From Candidatus Opimibacter skivensis (lineage in GTDB: Bacteria > Bacteroidota > Bacteroidia > Chitinophagales > Saprospiraceae): a DNA stretch of 64,000 nt. Below are positions 28,537-37,225 of this stretch, piece by piece. Under the pieces are notes generated by a model that worked only from the letters and a program-made list of their open reading frames with translations, did no database searches and was not told the origin of the DNA. The DNA lies in the NCBI GenBank assembly GCA_016722045.1, contig JADKGY010000001.1, positions 434,001 to 498,000 of the forward strand, given 5' to 3'. The number at the start of each line of letters is the position of its first letter. Within the stretch, counting starts at the first letter, position 1. The translations under genes and the position numbers were made by a program.

Positions 28537-28658
28537 GGTTATTGTATTGAACGATAGGGTTTTGGAGCTGAAAAAATACGGATTATCGGGGGATTTGCCA
28601 AAATTGATTCAATAGTAGGTATTTGTCATATTTAATCAGAACAAAAAGTGAAAATATG

Positions 28659-28666
28659 TACATTTG
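28659..28666 (+). promoter_or_regulatory. Candidate -7 box for the tRNA cluster
   Basis: TACATTTG is a perfect TAnnTTTG match ending 13 bases before the first tRNA. A good -33 element is not seen at normal spacing. Confidence 0.4.
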
Positions 28667-28679
28667 ACGCCCATTCAAT

Positions 28680-28754
28680 GGGTGATTAGCTCAGTTGGTT
28701 TAGAGCGCTGCCTCGACAAGGCAGAGGTCAACAGTTCGAGCCTGCTATTACCCA
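28680..28754 (+). tRNA. tRNA-Val (GAC)
   Basis: 75 nt. Acceptor GGGTGAT pairs with ATTACCC, discriminator A at 28754. The anticodon stem CTGCC/GGCAG encloses TCGACAA, giving anticodon GAC at 28715-28717. The T loop is TTCGAGC. CCA is not encoded. Confidence 0.95.
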
Positions 28755-28769
28755 CTTTCAAAAAGCATT

Positions 28770-28843
28770 CGGGACGTAGCTCAGCCCGGTAGAGTACACG
28801 TCTGGGGGGCGTGTGGTCGCTGGTTCGAATCCAGTCGTCCCGA
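28770..28843 (+). tRNA. tRNA-Pro (GGG)
   Basis: 74 nt. Acceptor CGGGACG pairs with CGTCCCG, discriminator A. The anticodon loop CTGGGGG is closed by CACGT/GCGTG, giving anticodon GGG. T arm CTGGTTCGAATCCAG. Lies 15 nt after tRNA-Val. Confidence 0.93.
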
Positions 28844-28853
28844 CTTTTTGTAA

Positions 28854-28926
<73 letters not shown>

Positions 28927-28993
28927 CAAAAGAGCATGGAGCAGGGAGTTTTATCTAGTCAATTGAATTTGTTATTTTCAATACGAAAGATAA

Positions 28994-29019
28994 AAGTCCC
29001 CATCAGGGGATTTAGGGGC
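28994..29019 (-). repeat. Dispersed 'cccctaaatcccct' repeat, inverted copy
   Basis: AAGTCCCCATCAGGGGATTT followed by AGGGGC is, on the minus strand, nearly the same as 58322-58347. It lies between tRNA-Thr and the second tRNA-Pro. The unit itself folds (CCCC / GGGG). Confidence 0.65.
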
Positions 29020-29020
29020 A

Positions 29021-29094
29021 CGGGATGTAGCGCAGCACGGTAGCGCGCTAAGTTCGGGACTTAGAGGCCGCTGGTTCGAATCCAGTCATCCCGA
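29021..29094 (+). tRNA. tRNA-Pro (CGG)
   Basis: 74 nt. Acceptor CGGGATG pairs with CATCCCG, discriminator A. The anticodon stem CTAAG/CTTAG encloses TTCGGGA, anticodon CGG. T arm CTGGTTCGAATCCAG is identical to tRNA-Pro(GGG). Confidence 0.93.
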
Positions 29095-29108
29095 CAAGAA
29101 ACTAAACA

Positions 29109-29136
29109 CTGACCCACAATTTTCAGGGTGGGTCAG
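29109..29136. terminator. Hairpin after the tRNA cluster
   Basis: CTGACCCAC (29109-29117) pairs perfectly with GTGGGTCAG (29128-29136) over a 10-nt loop. It lies between the last tRNA and the end of the converging S46 gene and can act in both directions, although a long T-run is lacking. Confidence 0.6.
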
Positions 29137-29142
29137 AGGATT

Positions 29143-31311
29143 TCAGGATTTCGGATGCACCAATTTCATCTCTTCAATAAGATTACCGGCTCCTGCAAAC
29201 TTATCAATGATGAAAAGTATATATCGGACATCGACCATGATGTTTCTGCAAATAGATTTATCGTAGAACAGGTCACTCATTGTCCCTTCCCAGACTCTGT
29301 CGAAATTGATTCCGATCAGGTTGCCATATGCATCAATGGCAGGGCTTCCACTATTGCCTCCCGTGGTATGATTACTTGCAATAAAACAAACAGGCATCTT
29401 TCCGTTTTCCCCGTATTGCCCATAGTCCTTGTTTTCGTAAAGTGAAATAAGACGGGGATCAACATCAAATTCATAATCACCAGGCTTGTATTTTTCCATG
29501 ACTCCATCCAGATAGGTTTGCGTTTTATATTCAACTCCATCTCTTGGTGTATAAGGTTCGACCTGACCGTATGTAAACCGCATCGTATTATTAGCATCCG
29601 GCCAAAACCTGCGATCCGGATAAACCGCCATCAATGCGGCCATATATGATTTTTGCTGGATCTGAATTGAATCATTCAGTACATTGTATGCAGGTGAAAG
29701 ATCTGAATCCATTATTTCTTTTAATTCTTCAAAAAGCTGAAACGCCATATCATCATTTACCAATGAAGAAAATGAGGCACCTCCCTTTTGGATTGACTCT
29801 GCAAATTTTTCCTTAAATATCCATATGGATTGCGAATAGATTTTCTCGGCCAAATCATCACTTTTATATTTTGCTAAATAAGCAGGTAAATATTCAGGCG
29901 ATACTGTGACCGAAAGATGTGAAATCAAAGCAACAAAAATTTCTTTATCAACATCTTTTCTATAATCTTTATAAAAATCATCCAGCTGAGCCAATGTCCT
30001 TGTAGCCATTTTTTGAAATCCGTCCTCTCCGTTTTGTTTGAATGCATTGACAAGGCGGTCAGCATAAAGTGTAAGACGAAATAATTCTATGTTACTACCT
30101 CCGATGACTTCTGATAATATTGTCCTGTTTTTTACAACTGGTTCTATTTCCTTATATAGCCTTTTCATTGAAGGAAGTATTTCACCGTATTCTTTGCACA
30201 AGCTTTTCTTTCTTTGCAATTCATCAATGAAATCGAGTTCAAGATTTTTCTTTTTTTGAACAGCATGATAAGTCTTCAGTCCCTGGGCTTCGCCGATCCA
30301 TTTCTTCCAGGAATTGGCAAGTCCTGCATATTTGACAGCATAAGCGAGACGGGCATCAGGCTCTGATCGCATATGCTTATCCATTATACCCAGAGATATG
30401 TTTCTAATTTCTATTCTCTCAGGGTCAATGACATTAGCTATTTGATCTACAGCATAGGAAGGAAGGTATTCATTTGTCTTGCCCGGAAAACCGAATACAA
30501 GTGTGAAGTCGCCCTCTGCTACACCATCGAGAGATATTGGGAAAAAGTGTCTTGGTATTAAAGGTTTGTTGTCAGGAGAATATGCTGCGGGACGATTGTC
30601 CGGACCTGCATAAATTCTAAAGACAGAAAAATCACCCGTATGTCTTGGCCAAACCCAGTTGTCCGTATCTGCTCCGAATTTTCCAATTGATTCTGGAGGT
30701 GATCCGACATACCTGACATCATTGTAAGTCTCTGTTACAAACATGTAATACTGATTGGCTTCGAAAAACGGTTTAATCATCACATCCTGCCACTGTTCTT
30801 TAGTCGTGGTCGATTTGATTAAATTCAGATTGGCATCAATCAGGGTTTGTTTTTCTTTTACCTCCATATCGGTTTTCACTCCCTCCAACACCTGATCTGT
30901 GACATCTTCAATTCGGATGATGAATGTTGCAAAAAGACCGGGATTTGGAATTTCTGCTTCATGATTCGGCGCCCAGAATCCATTTTTAAGATAATTTTTT
31001 TCCAGGGTGGAATGAGATTGTATGGAGCTATAACCACAATGATGATTGGTCAGTATTAATCCCTGATCAGAAATAACTTCAGCTGTGCAGAATCCGCCAA
31101 AATGAACAACAGCATCCTTGAGGCTTCCCTGATTGACACTGTAGATGTCTTCAGCATTCATCTTCATACCCATGGATTTCATTTCTGTTTCGTTGAGGGA
31201 TTTCAACAGAAATGGGAGCCACATGCCTTCTCCGGCAAATGCAGAAGTTGCAATAAACGCTGAAAGGAGAAACCAAAAGTGGCGGGCTCGGATGATTTTA
31301 AAAGTGTACAT
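29143..31311 (-). CDS. S46 family dipeptidyl peptidase, DPP11-like
   Basis: I chose the ATG at 31311 (MYTFKIIRARHFWF) over one 63 bp upstream; it gives 722 residues, the usual S46 length, with a signal peptide ending at SAFAGEG. The mature start GMWLPFLL is typical. Catalytic residues are visible: His in LTNHHCGY and Ser in TGGNSGSPAID. The family removes dipeptides from peptide N-termini in the periplasm. The segment INFDRVWEG carries Arg where DPP11 enzymes (Asp/Glu-specific) have Arg and DPP7 has Gly, so an acidic-residue specificity is inferred. It converges on the tRNA cluster. Confidence 0.93.
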   Translation of the reverse strand: MYTFKIIRARHFWFLLSAFIATSAFAGEGMWLPFLLKSLNETEMKSMGMKMNAEDIYSVNQGSLKDAVVHFGGFCTAEVISDQGLILTNHHCGYSSIQSHSTLEKNYLKNGFWAPNHEAEIPNPGLFATFIIRIEDVTDQVLEGVKTDMEVKEKQTLIDANLNLIKSTTTKEQWQDVMIKPFFEANQYYMFVTETYNDVRYVGSPPESIGKFGADTDNWVWPRHTGDFSVFRIYAGPDNRPAAYSPDNKPLIPRHFFPISLDGVAEGDFTLVFGFPGKTNEYLPSYAVDQIANVIDPERIEIRNISLGIMDKHMRSEPDARLAYAVKYAGLANSWKKWIGEAQGLKTYHAVQKKKNLELDFIDELQRKKSLCKEYGEILPSMKRLYKEIEPVVKNRTILSEVIGGSNIELFRLTLYADRLVNAFKQNGEDGFQKMATRTLAQLDDFYKDYRKDVDKEIFVALISHLSVTVSPEYLPAYLAKYKSDDLAEKIYSQSIWIFKEKFAESIQKGGASFSSLVNDDMAFQLFEELKEIMDSDLSPAYNVLNDSIQIQQKSYMAALMAVYPDRRFWPDANNTMRFTYGQVEPYTPRDGVEYKTQTYLDGVMEKYKPGDYEFDVDPRLISLYENKDYGQYGENGKMPVCFIASNHTTGGNSGSPAIDAYGNLIGINFDRVWEGTMSDLFYDKSICRNIMVDVRYILFIIDKFAGAGNLIEEMKLVHPKS

Positions 31312-31407
31312 CGTGTAGATTATTTTACTGAAGGACAAGATAGAAATAAATAAAGTCTTGATTTTAAGGTACATTTCAGCGTTTTAAATGATGATAGAAT
31401 AATAGAT

Positions 31408-32130
31408 ATGAATACAGGATTTCAGACTTTTTCAATACAGCATTTAGTGACACTTGGGGTGTTTATTCTGTTTACTTTTTTGGTGGTGAAAGCAGGAAAA
31501 AGAGTTGAAGGACGCATGAAAATGTGGATAGGGTATAGTATTGCTTCTTCATCTTTCGCTTTACTTATTCTTGATTCAGGTATGAGATTGATGACACATA
31601 CATTTGAAGTGCTTAAGGATCTGCCTTTGTTTCTATGTGATCTTGTCGCTTTAATTTTGCCTTTCGTTATTCTGCGTTTGGATAGAAAATGGTTGGGGAT
31701 TTTATATTTCTGGGTGTTAGGGGGTACGTTCCAGGCATTGCTTACTCCTGAGCTTGATAGTGGGTATCCGACATTTGAATTTTTCAGGTATTTCATCCAG
31801 CATGGTGGCATTGTATCGGCGGTGATCTATTGCACGATTGTCTTCAGAATTGATTTATCCTGGCGTGATTTATGGAATGCTGTGCTTTATTTGCAGGTTT
31901 ACCTTGTAGGAATTCACATCGTCAATATGATACTTCAGAGTAATTATTCATACACAATGGCGAAACCGGGAAGCGATACGATCCTCAATTTTCTTGGTGA
32001 CTGGCCATGGTACATACTCTCTGCCGAGTTATTGATGATTTTAGTCTTTATACTTCTTTTAACTCCTTTTTTATTACTTGCCAGAAATAAGGAATCAGGA
32101 TCAAGTTTGACATCTGAACAAACACATTAA
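31408..32130 (+). CDS. YwaF/TIGR02206-type integral membrane protein
   Basis: 240 residues with about six or seven membrane helices. The start FQTFSIQHLVTLGVFI and the conserved LPLFLCDLVALILPFV, GGTFQALLTPEL and FFRYFIQHGGIV segments fit the TIGR02206 (YwaF) family, whose function is unknown. The Arg/His/Asp residues near helix ends (LPLFLCDL, QHGG) are family features. It is followed 54 bp later by coaD. Confidence 0.82.
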   Translation: MNTGFQTFSIQHLVTLGVFILFTFLVVKAGKRVEGRMKMWIGYSIASSSFALLILDSGMRLMTHTFEVLKDLPLFLCDLVALILPFVILRLDRKWLGILYFWVLGGTFQALLTPELDSGYPTFEFFRYFIQHGGIVSAVIYCTIVFRIDLSWRDLWNAVLYLQVYLVGIHIVNMILQSNYSYTMAKPGSDTILNFLGDWPWYILSAELLMILVFILLLTPFLLLARNKESGSSLTSEQTH

Positions 32131-32184
32131 TCCGCCGGAAGGTGTGATATTTGCACAAGTCATTCATCGTCCATTTAAAGTCTA

Positions 32185-32649
32185 ATGCAAGAAAAAAGAA
32201 AAGCTGTTTTTCCAGGATCATTTGACCCCATTACTATAGGTCATATTGATTTGGTTAAGAGGGCATTACCACTATTTGATGAGATCATTATTGCAATCGG
32301 AATAAACTCCCAGAAGCAAACGCTCTTTGAATTGGAGATGCGCAAAAAATGGATTGAAGATGCATTTAGTGGAGAACCGAGAGTACGCGTGGATACCTTT
32401 CAGGGACTAACAGTTCATTATTGCAAAAAGGCAAATGCAAGGTTTATAATAAGAGGTATCCGCAATGCTTCTGATTTTGACTATGAAAAAACGATCAGTC
32501 AGATAAACCATATAGTCGGAGATAATGTTGAGACTGTTTTCCTGATCAGCGGCCCAGAGTATGCTCATATTAGTTCTACCATTGTACGTGAGATCATCAA
32601 AGGCGGAGGCGATGCCAGGCCTTTTTTACCTGAGAGCGTACAATACTAG
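32185..32649 (+). CDS. coaD: Phosphopantetheine adenylyltransferase
   Basis: 154 residues. It joins ATP and 4'-phosphopantetheine to dephospho-CoA, the fourth step of CoA synthesis. The nucleotidyltransferase motif is PGSFDPITIGHIDL (TxGH), the loop RGIRNASDFDYE is intact, and ISSTIVREI is the ISSTxxR motif. Length is normal. Confidence 0.97.
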   Translation: MQEKRKAVFPGSFDPITIGHIDLVKRALPLFDEIIIAIGINSQKQTLFELEMRKKWIEDAFSGEPRVRVDTFQGLTVHYCKKANARFIIRGIRNASDFDYEKTISQINHIVGDNVETVFLISGPEYAHISSTIVREIIKGGGDARPFLPESVQY

Positions 32650-32692
32650 TTTATCATCAAATTCATTTTCACAAACTGAATAAATCTTTATC

Positions 32693-34318
32693 ATGTCGAA
32701 TGCAATATTCCAACTTCCGGCTATTCACAATGAACCGGTCAAGTCATATGTAAAAGGTTCTCCTGAGCGAGAGGAATTAATAGCAATGATCAGGAAGATG
32801 AAAAGCGAATCTCCCGACATCCCAATGTACATAGGCGGTAAAAAAGTATTGAGCAATGAGAAGAAAGCGATCCGGCCGCCGCATGACCACAAGCATATAC
32901 TGGGGAGATACAATAAAGGGGGAAGTGCGCATGTAAAACAAGCTATTCAGGCAGCTTTAAAAGCAAAGCCGACATGGGAAAATATGCCGTGGCAAGACAG
33001 GGCTGCAATATTTCTGAAGGCAGCTGATTTGCTTGCCGGTCCGTATCGTGCCAGGATGAATGCAGCTACTATGTTAGGGCAGAGTAAAAATATATACCAG
33101 GCAGAAATTGACAGTGTAGTGGAGTATTGTGATTTTCTCAGATTCAATGCTCAATTTATGGTTGAAATTTATCATCAGCAGCCTATCAGTCCGGCCATGA
33201 CATGGAATCGGATGGAATATCGGGCATTGGAGGGATTTGTCTTTGCATTGACTCCTTTCAATTTTACATCTATTGCAGGTAATCTTCCATGTGCTCCTGC
33301 TTTGATGGGAAATACAGTCGTGTGGAAGCCTGCTGAGACGCAGATATATTCAGCAGCTGTGATCATGGAGATTTTGATTGAAGCAGGTTTGCCTGATGGT
33401 GTGATCAATCTTGTATTTGTTGAGGGTCAGGTAGCGGGGGAAGTGATTTTTAATCATCCTGATTTTGCAGGATTACATTTCACCGGCAGTACAGGAATAT
33501 TCAGAAGGTTGTGGCAAACGATAGGTAATAATCTTGCATTGTATAAATCATATCCAAGAATAGTAGGGGAGACCGGTGGCAAAGATTTTGTGCTTGCACA
33601 TCCATCAGCTGATGCAGAAGCAGTATCTGTTGCATTGGCAAGGGGCGCTTTTGAATACCAGGGTCAGAAATGTTCTGCAGCAAGCAGAGCGTATCTTCCG
33701 GCTTCATTATGGCCTGTCATAAAGAAGAAATTAATTGAAGATCTGGCCAGCATGAAAATGGGTTCGCCAGAAAATTTTGGAAATTTTATCAATGCGGTGA
33801 TTGATGAAAAGGCATTTGATAAAATAACGGGATATATCGCCCAGGCGAAGAAAGACAAGGGCGTAAAAATTGTCGCCGGTGGAGGTTTTGATAAAAGCAA
33901 AGGTTATTTTATTGAACCCACTGTCATCCAGGTCAATGATCCAAATTATGTCACAATGTGCGATGAATTGTTTGGTCCGGTGTTGACGATTTATGTATAT
34001 GCTGATGAAGATTTTAAAAAAGTATTAAATATTGTTGATACTACATCTCCTTATGCGTTGACAGGAGCATTTTTTGCGCAGGACAGAGCTGCTATAGGAT
34101 TAGCAACAGAGAAATTAAGGCATGCAGCAGGTAATTTCTATATAAATGATAAGCCTACAGGTGCAGTCGTTGGCCAACAACCATTTGGTGGAGCAAGGGC
34201 ATCAGGAACAAATGACAAAGCAGGCAGTGTGCTTAATTTGTATCGATGGGTTTCTGCGAGGACGATTAAAGAAAATTTTGATCCGCCAAAGGATTACAGG
34301 TATCCGTTTATGAGTTGA
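32693..34318 (+). CDS. pruA: L-glutamate gamma-semialdehyde (1-pyrroline-5-carboxylate) dehydrogenase
   Basis: 541 residues. It oxidises glutamate semialdehyde to glutamate with NAD+, the second step of proline breakdown. Catalytic Cys is in GQKCSAASRAYLP, Glu in GETGGKDFVLAH, and the NAD-binding GSTGIFRRLW is present. The length and the start (NEPVKSYVKGSPEREEL) match the single-domain type of Bacteroidota and mitochondria. No proline dehydrogenase is adjacent. The stop is followed at once by the abnormal homopolymer block. Confidence 0.95.
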   Translation: MSNAIFQLPAIHNEPVKSYVKGSPEREELIAMIRKMKSESPDIPMYIGGKKVLSNEKKAIRPPHDHKHILGRYNKGGSAHVKQAIQAALKAKPTWENMPWQDRAAIFLKAADLLAGPYRARMNAATMLGQSKNIYQAEIDSVVEYCDFLRFNAQFMVEIYHQQPISPAMTWNRMEYRALEGFVFALTPFNFTSIAGNLPCAPALMGNTVVWKPAETQIYSAAVIMEILIEAGLPDGVINLVFVEGQVAGEVIFNHPDFAGLHFTGSTGIFRRLWQTIGNNLALYKSYPRIVGETGGKDFVLAHPSADAEAVSVALARGAFEYQGQKCSAASRAYLPASLWPVIKKKLIEDLASMKMGSPENFGNFINAVIDEKAFDKITGYIAQAKKDKGVKIVAGGGFDKSKGYFIEPTVIQVNDPNYVTMCDELFGPVLTIYVYADEDFKKVLNIVDTTSPYALTGAFFAQDRAAIGLATEKLRHAAGNFYINDKPTGAVVGQQPFGGARASGTNDKAGSVLNLYRWVSARTIKENFDPPKDYRYPFMS

Positions 34319-34560
34319 AGAAATTTGGGGCCCCCGGGGGTGGGGGGGGCCCACTTTTTTTTGTGTGGGCCCTTTCCCCTCTCTTTTTTTCTCTTTTTTT
34401 TTTTTTGTATTTTTTCCCGCCCCCCCTTCTTTTTTCTTGGTTGGGGTTTCGTTTTCTCCTCTCTACCCCCTCTTTCTATATTTTTCTTTTGCTTTTTTTT
34501 TTTAAAAAAAACTTTCGTCCTTTCTTTTTTTTCTTTTTGGGTTAAATAAGTTTTTTTCAT
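34319..34560. other. Homopolymer-rich low-complexity block, possibly an assembly or sequencing artefact
   Basis: Just after the pruA stop the DNA changes to runs of G, C and T: a G/C block near 34327-34352, GGGCCC at 34347-34352 and 34367-34372, then long T and C runs to about 34550. The composition is unlike any other part of the window. Long ORFs here are only Phe/Pro or Lys/Glu/Arg strings. No gene is supported; the 305-bp gap to the rhomboid gene otherwise holds nothing recognisable. Confidence 0.8.
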
Positions 34561-34623
34561 CTCTTGAATAGCCACGTAGCTTTAGCTGGTGGATGAAATA
34601 GCAAAAATCGAAAAGAAGGAAAA

Positions 34624-35241
34624 TCATGTATCAAGTTGATGGAAAAAATCGATGATGATTTCTTTTCTCAACAGGATGATCATCAACATGCCGGATATTG
34701 CGCCTGCGAAATGTGCTGAATGATCAAGTCTTCCATGTCCTTTATTAGCTGCCCATGAAGAATAAATCAGATAGCCTACGCCTACGACAATAGCAGGTAG
34801 CGGAATAATAAAGAATAATTGTAGTGTAGCCCAGGGTCGCAACAGAATAAAAATGAAGATAATTCCACTCACTGCACCTGAAGCACCAATGCTGGAAAAA
34901 GACGGATCATGTTTATGACGTATTGCTGTTGGAATATTGGCAAGTATAATATTGAAAAGATACATAACCAGGAAAATCACTCCGCCCCAGGGTTTCCCAA
35001 ATTCTGAAACGATGTAGGCTTCTATAAATTCTCCGAAGCTGTACAAGACAAACATATTCACTAATAAATGAGTCCAGTCTGCATGTACAAAACCGGATGT
35101 CAACATTCGGTAATATTCTTTGTGTGCAGATTCGCGGGCAGGTGAATGTTTCAACCTGTCAATAAACACATATTTGTTAAATCCCTGGAAAGACACAAGG
35201 CAGGTGAAGATGATGATGATAATAGTGATGGATATTCCCAT
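34624..35241 (-). CDS. Rhomboid-family intramembrane serine protease
   Basis: 205 residues from the ATG at 35241 (an in-frame TTG at 35277, directly after the rlmH stop, would add 12 residues). Six or so membrane helices. The catalytic Ser is in GASGAVSG, the His in DHSAHFAGAISG, and the first-helix/L1 region has the conserved MLTSGFVHADWTHLLVNM. Rhomboids cleave substrates within the membrane. The gene is the last of a minus-strand series amylase-rlmH-rhomboid with very short gaps; a functional link is not obvious. Confidence 0.93.
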   Translation of the reverse strand: MGISITIIIIIFTCLVSFQGFNKYVFIDRLKHSPARESAHKEYYRMLTSGFVHADWTHLLVNMFVLYSFGEFIEAYIVSEFGKPWGGVIFLVMYLFNIILANIPTAIRHKHDPSFSSIGASGAVSGIIFIFILLRPWATLQLFFIIPLPAIVVGVGYLIYSSWAANKGHGRLDHSAHFAGAISGMLMIILLRKEIIIDFFHQLDT

Positions 35242-35277
35242 CCTTAAAAATGGTTTAGATGAAAATATAAATTCCAA

Positions 35278-35748
35278 CTATTCATGATGATATGACTCAC
35301 CCCTCAAGATAGTACAAGCCCTATACATCTGTTCAAGAAAAACCAATCTGCAGATCTGATGCGGTAAGGTCATTAATGATAACCCTAAAGTTTCGTCTGC
35401 CATTTTATATACGCGCTCCTCGTATCCATATGCTGATCCAATAAGAAAGACAAGACGCTTATGAGATCCCTGCCGCCATTTTTCCAATCGTTTTGAAAAT
35501 TGTTCAGAGGTCAATTGAGGTCCTTTTTCGTCAAGGAGTATAATTTTTGAAGGCGTCGTCTCAAATTGTTGTTGGAGCCAACTTGCCTCCGCGCTTAAGA
35601 CTTTCAATTTGTCACTACTGCTTTTTCCAGGCTGAATGCATTTGTATTCAAATGGCATATATCTCTCGATTCGCCTGACATACAATTTTTCGCCTTCTGA
35701 AATCCACTCATCTGACGAGGCACCCATGGCCCACAGATGGACTTTCAT
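35278..35748 (-). CDS. rlmH: 23S rRNA (pseudouridine-1915-N3)-methyltransferase
   Basis: 156 residues from ATG 35748; the longer version starting at 35787 would add 13 residues that do not belong to the family. It methylates pseudouridine 1915 in 23S rRNA helix 69 with S-adenosylmethionine. The SPOUT fold motifs are visible: LDEKGPQLTSEQFS, FLIGSAYGYEERVY and the C-terminal LSLMTLPHQICRLVFLEQMYRACTILRGESYHHE pattern. The start is one base from the stop of the upstream amylase gene, so they are co-transcribed. Confidence 0.96.
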   Translation of the reverse strand: MKVHLWAMGASSDEWISEGEKLYVRRIERYMPFEYKCIQPGKSSSDKLKVLSAEASWLQQQFETTPSKIILLDEKGPQLTSEQFSKRLEKWRQGSHKRLVFLIGSAYGYEERVYKMADETLGLSLMTLPHQICRLVFLEQMYRACTILRGESYHHE

Positions 35749-35749
35749 A

Positions 35750-37147
35750 TTATTTGTTTGAGAAAAGGAAATATTCCCAGGGTGCAAGTGATATTTCAGC
35801 TCCCTTAGAAAGGTTTATTTCTTTGTCACCAAAGACAAGATGCATAGCATCAACAGGTACGTCAAGGGTAGTAGTCTGCGGTTTGTCCGAAAGATTAAAG
35901 ACACCTATGAACTTGTCTCCATCTTTCTGGCGCATAAATGCATATACATGATCGGATGCGTTGATTCTTTTTGAGAGTCCGCCATCAGCACCATTCCAAA
36001 GAGCTTTGTTATTATGCTTCAGGTTAAACAATGTGGCGTAAAAAGATTCAAATTCGTAATTCCTGAATAAAATTGTATCCTTTTCGAAAAAGGCAAGACG
36101 TTTTTTTAATGGTTCTTCCTGTCCGCTATAGATCAATGGAATACCGTCGATTGTACAACTAAGTGCTGCAAATGTTTTGGCTCCGTCACCCATGCGTTCA
36201 AATTCAGTACCTGCCCAGCTGTTTTCATCGTGATTGCTGGTGAAATACATATTGTAGCCGTAGGTATAATGTTTTCTTTCGTCGGCCAGGATTGAATCTA
36301 ATTGATTGACACTTTTATCGCCTTTTGCTATATCATTCATCATGTGATGAAACTTCCAGGCATAGCCGGCAACAAAACTTGAATCATTACGCAGGTAAGG
36401 TTCTTCACCTTCAGCAAGCATAAATAAAGGCTTTTTGAGGCCAGCTAACGTTTTACTGACTTCATCCCAATAATCAGCAGGTTCCCCAAGCGCGTGATCG
36501 ACCCTGAAGCCATCGATATGATATTCCATGATCCAATAGATCATATCATCGATGATCTGACGTCTCATCTGTGGATTTGACAGGTTGAGTTCAGCTACGT
36601 CTGTCCATCCCCATGGTTCTCCGGTTTCTTCATTGATCGGATCACGTATCTCACCTTTTTCATTCTTATTGTAATAGTCAGGATGGTCTTTTATCCAGGG
36701 ATGATCCCATCCGGTGTGATGAGGCACCCAGTCGATAATCACGTGCATATCAAGGGCATGGGCTGAATCTACAAGACGCTGAAAATCTTTGTGATCTCCG
36801 AAAAGTGGGTTGATAGCTCTGAAATCAGAAACGGCGTAATAGCTTCCCAGGGTGCCTTTTCTCTTTGGTACGCTGATCGGATGAATGGGCATCAGCCAAA
36901 GAATGTCAACACCCATCTTCTTAAGCCTTGGCAGATGGTGTCTGAAGGCTTCAAAAGTGCCTTCCGGCGTATATTGCCTGATGTTGACTTCATAGATATT
37001 CGCTGATTTAGACCATTCAGGAGGCGTCACCCTGCTGGCCAATCTTTCTCCGTCTTTTGGAGTTGTGGATTGCTTGCAGGAGGCAGCTTGCAGTATTGTC
37101 ATACCTAATGTCATTAGTAGTAAAACCGGTAATGAAATTCCTTTCAT
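35750..37147 (-). CDS. Alpha-amylase family (GH13) lipoprotein
   Basis: 465 residues. Signal MKGISLPVLLLMTLGMTILQAASC is of lipoprotein type (Cys24). The GH13 barrel regions are intact: HVIIDWVPHHTGWDH (region I), DGFRVDHALGEP with the nucleophile Asp (region II), LAEGEEPYL with the acid Glu (region III), and FTSNHDENSW (region IV). The short C-terminal beta domain follows (DKFIGVFNLSDKPQ). It hydrolyses alpha-glucans, probably at the outer membrane or in the periplasm. It lacks a susCD neighbour and is first in the series with rlmH and rhomboid. Confidence 0.94.
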   Translation of the reverse strand: MKGISLPVLLLMTLGMTILQAASCKQSTTPKDGERLASRVTPPEWSKSANIYEVNIRQYTPEGTFEAFRHHLPRLKKMGVDILWLMPIHPISVPKRKGTLGSYYAVSDFRAINPLFGDHKDFQRLVDSAHALDMHVIIDWVPHHTGWDHPWIKDHPDYYNKNEKGEIRDPINEETGEPWGWTDVAELNLSNPQMRRQIIDDMIYWIMEYHIDGFRVDHALGEPADYWDEVSKTLAGLKKPLFMLAEGEEPYLRNDSSFVAGYAWKFHHMMNDIAKGDKSVNQLDSILADERKHYTYGYNMYFTSNHDENSWAGTEFERMGDGAKTFAALSCTIDGIPLIYSGQEEPLKKRLAFFEKDTILFRNYEFESFYATLFNLKHNNKALWNGADGGLSKRINASDHVYAFMRQKDGDKFIGVFNLSDKPQTTTLDVPVDAMHLVFGDKEINLSKGAEISLAPWEYFLFSNK

Positions 37148-37225
37148 TGAGATGCGTTAACAGGGCGTAAACATATATAATTTATTCCACTATTTAGCCT
37201 AAAGGGGGAGTTCGTTTATCGGCTT

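Noticed and set aside
34294..34575. Lys/Arg-rich and Phe-rich ORFs in the homopolymer block
   Set aside because: Composition comes from T and C runs; they overlap the pruA end and have no start context.
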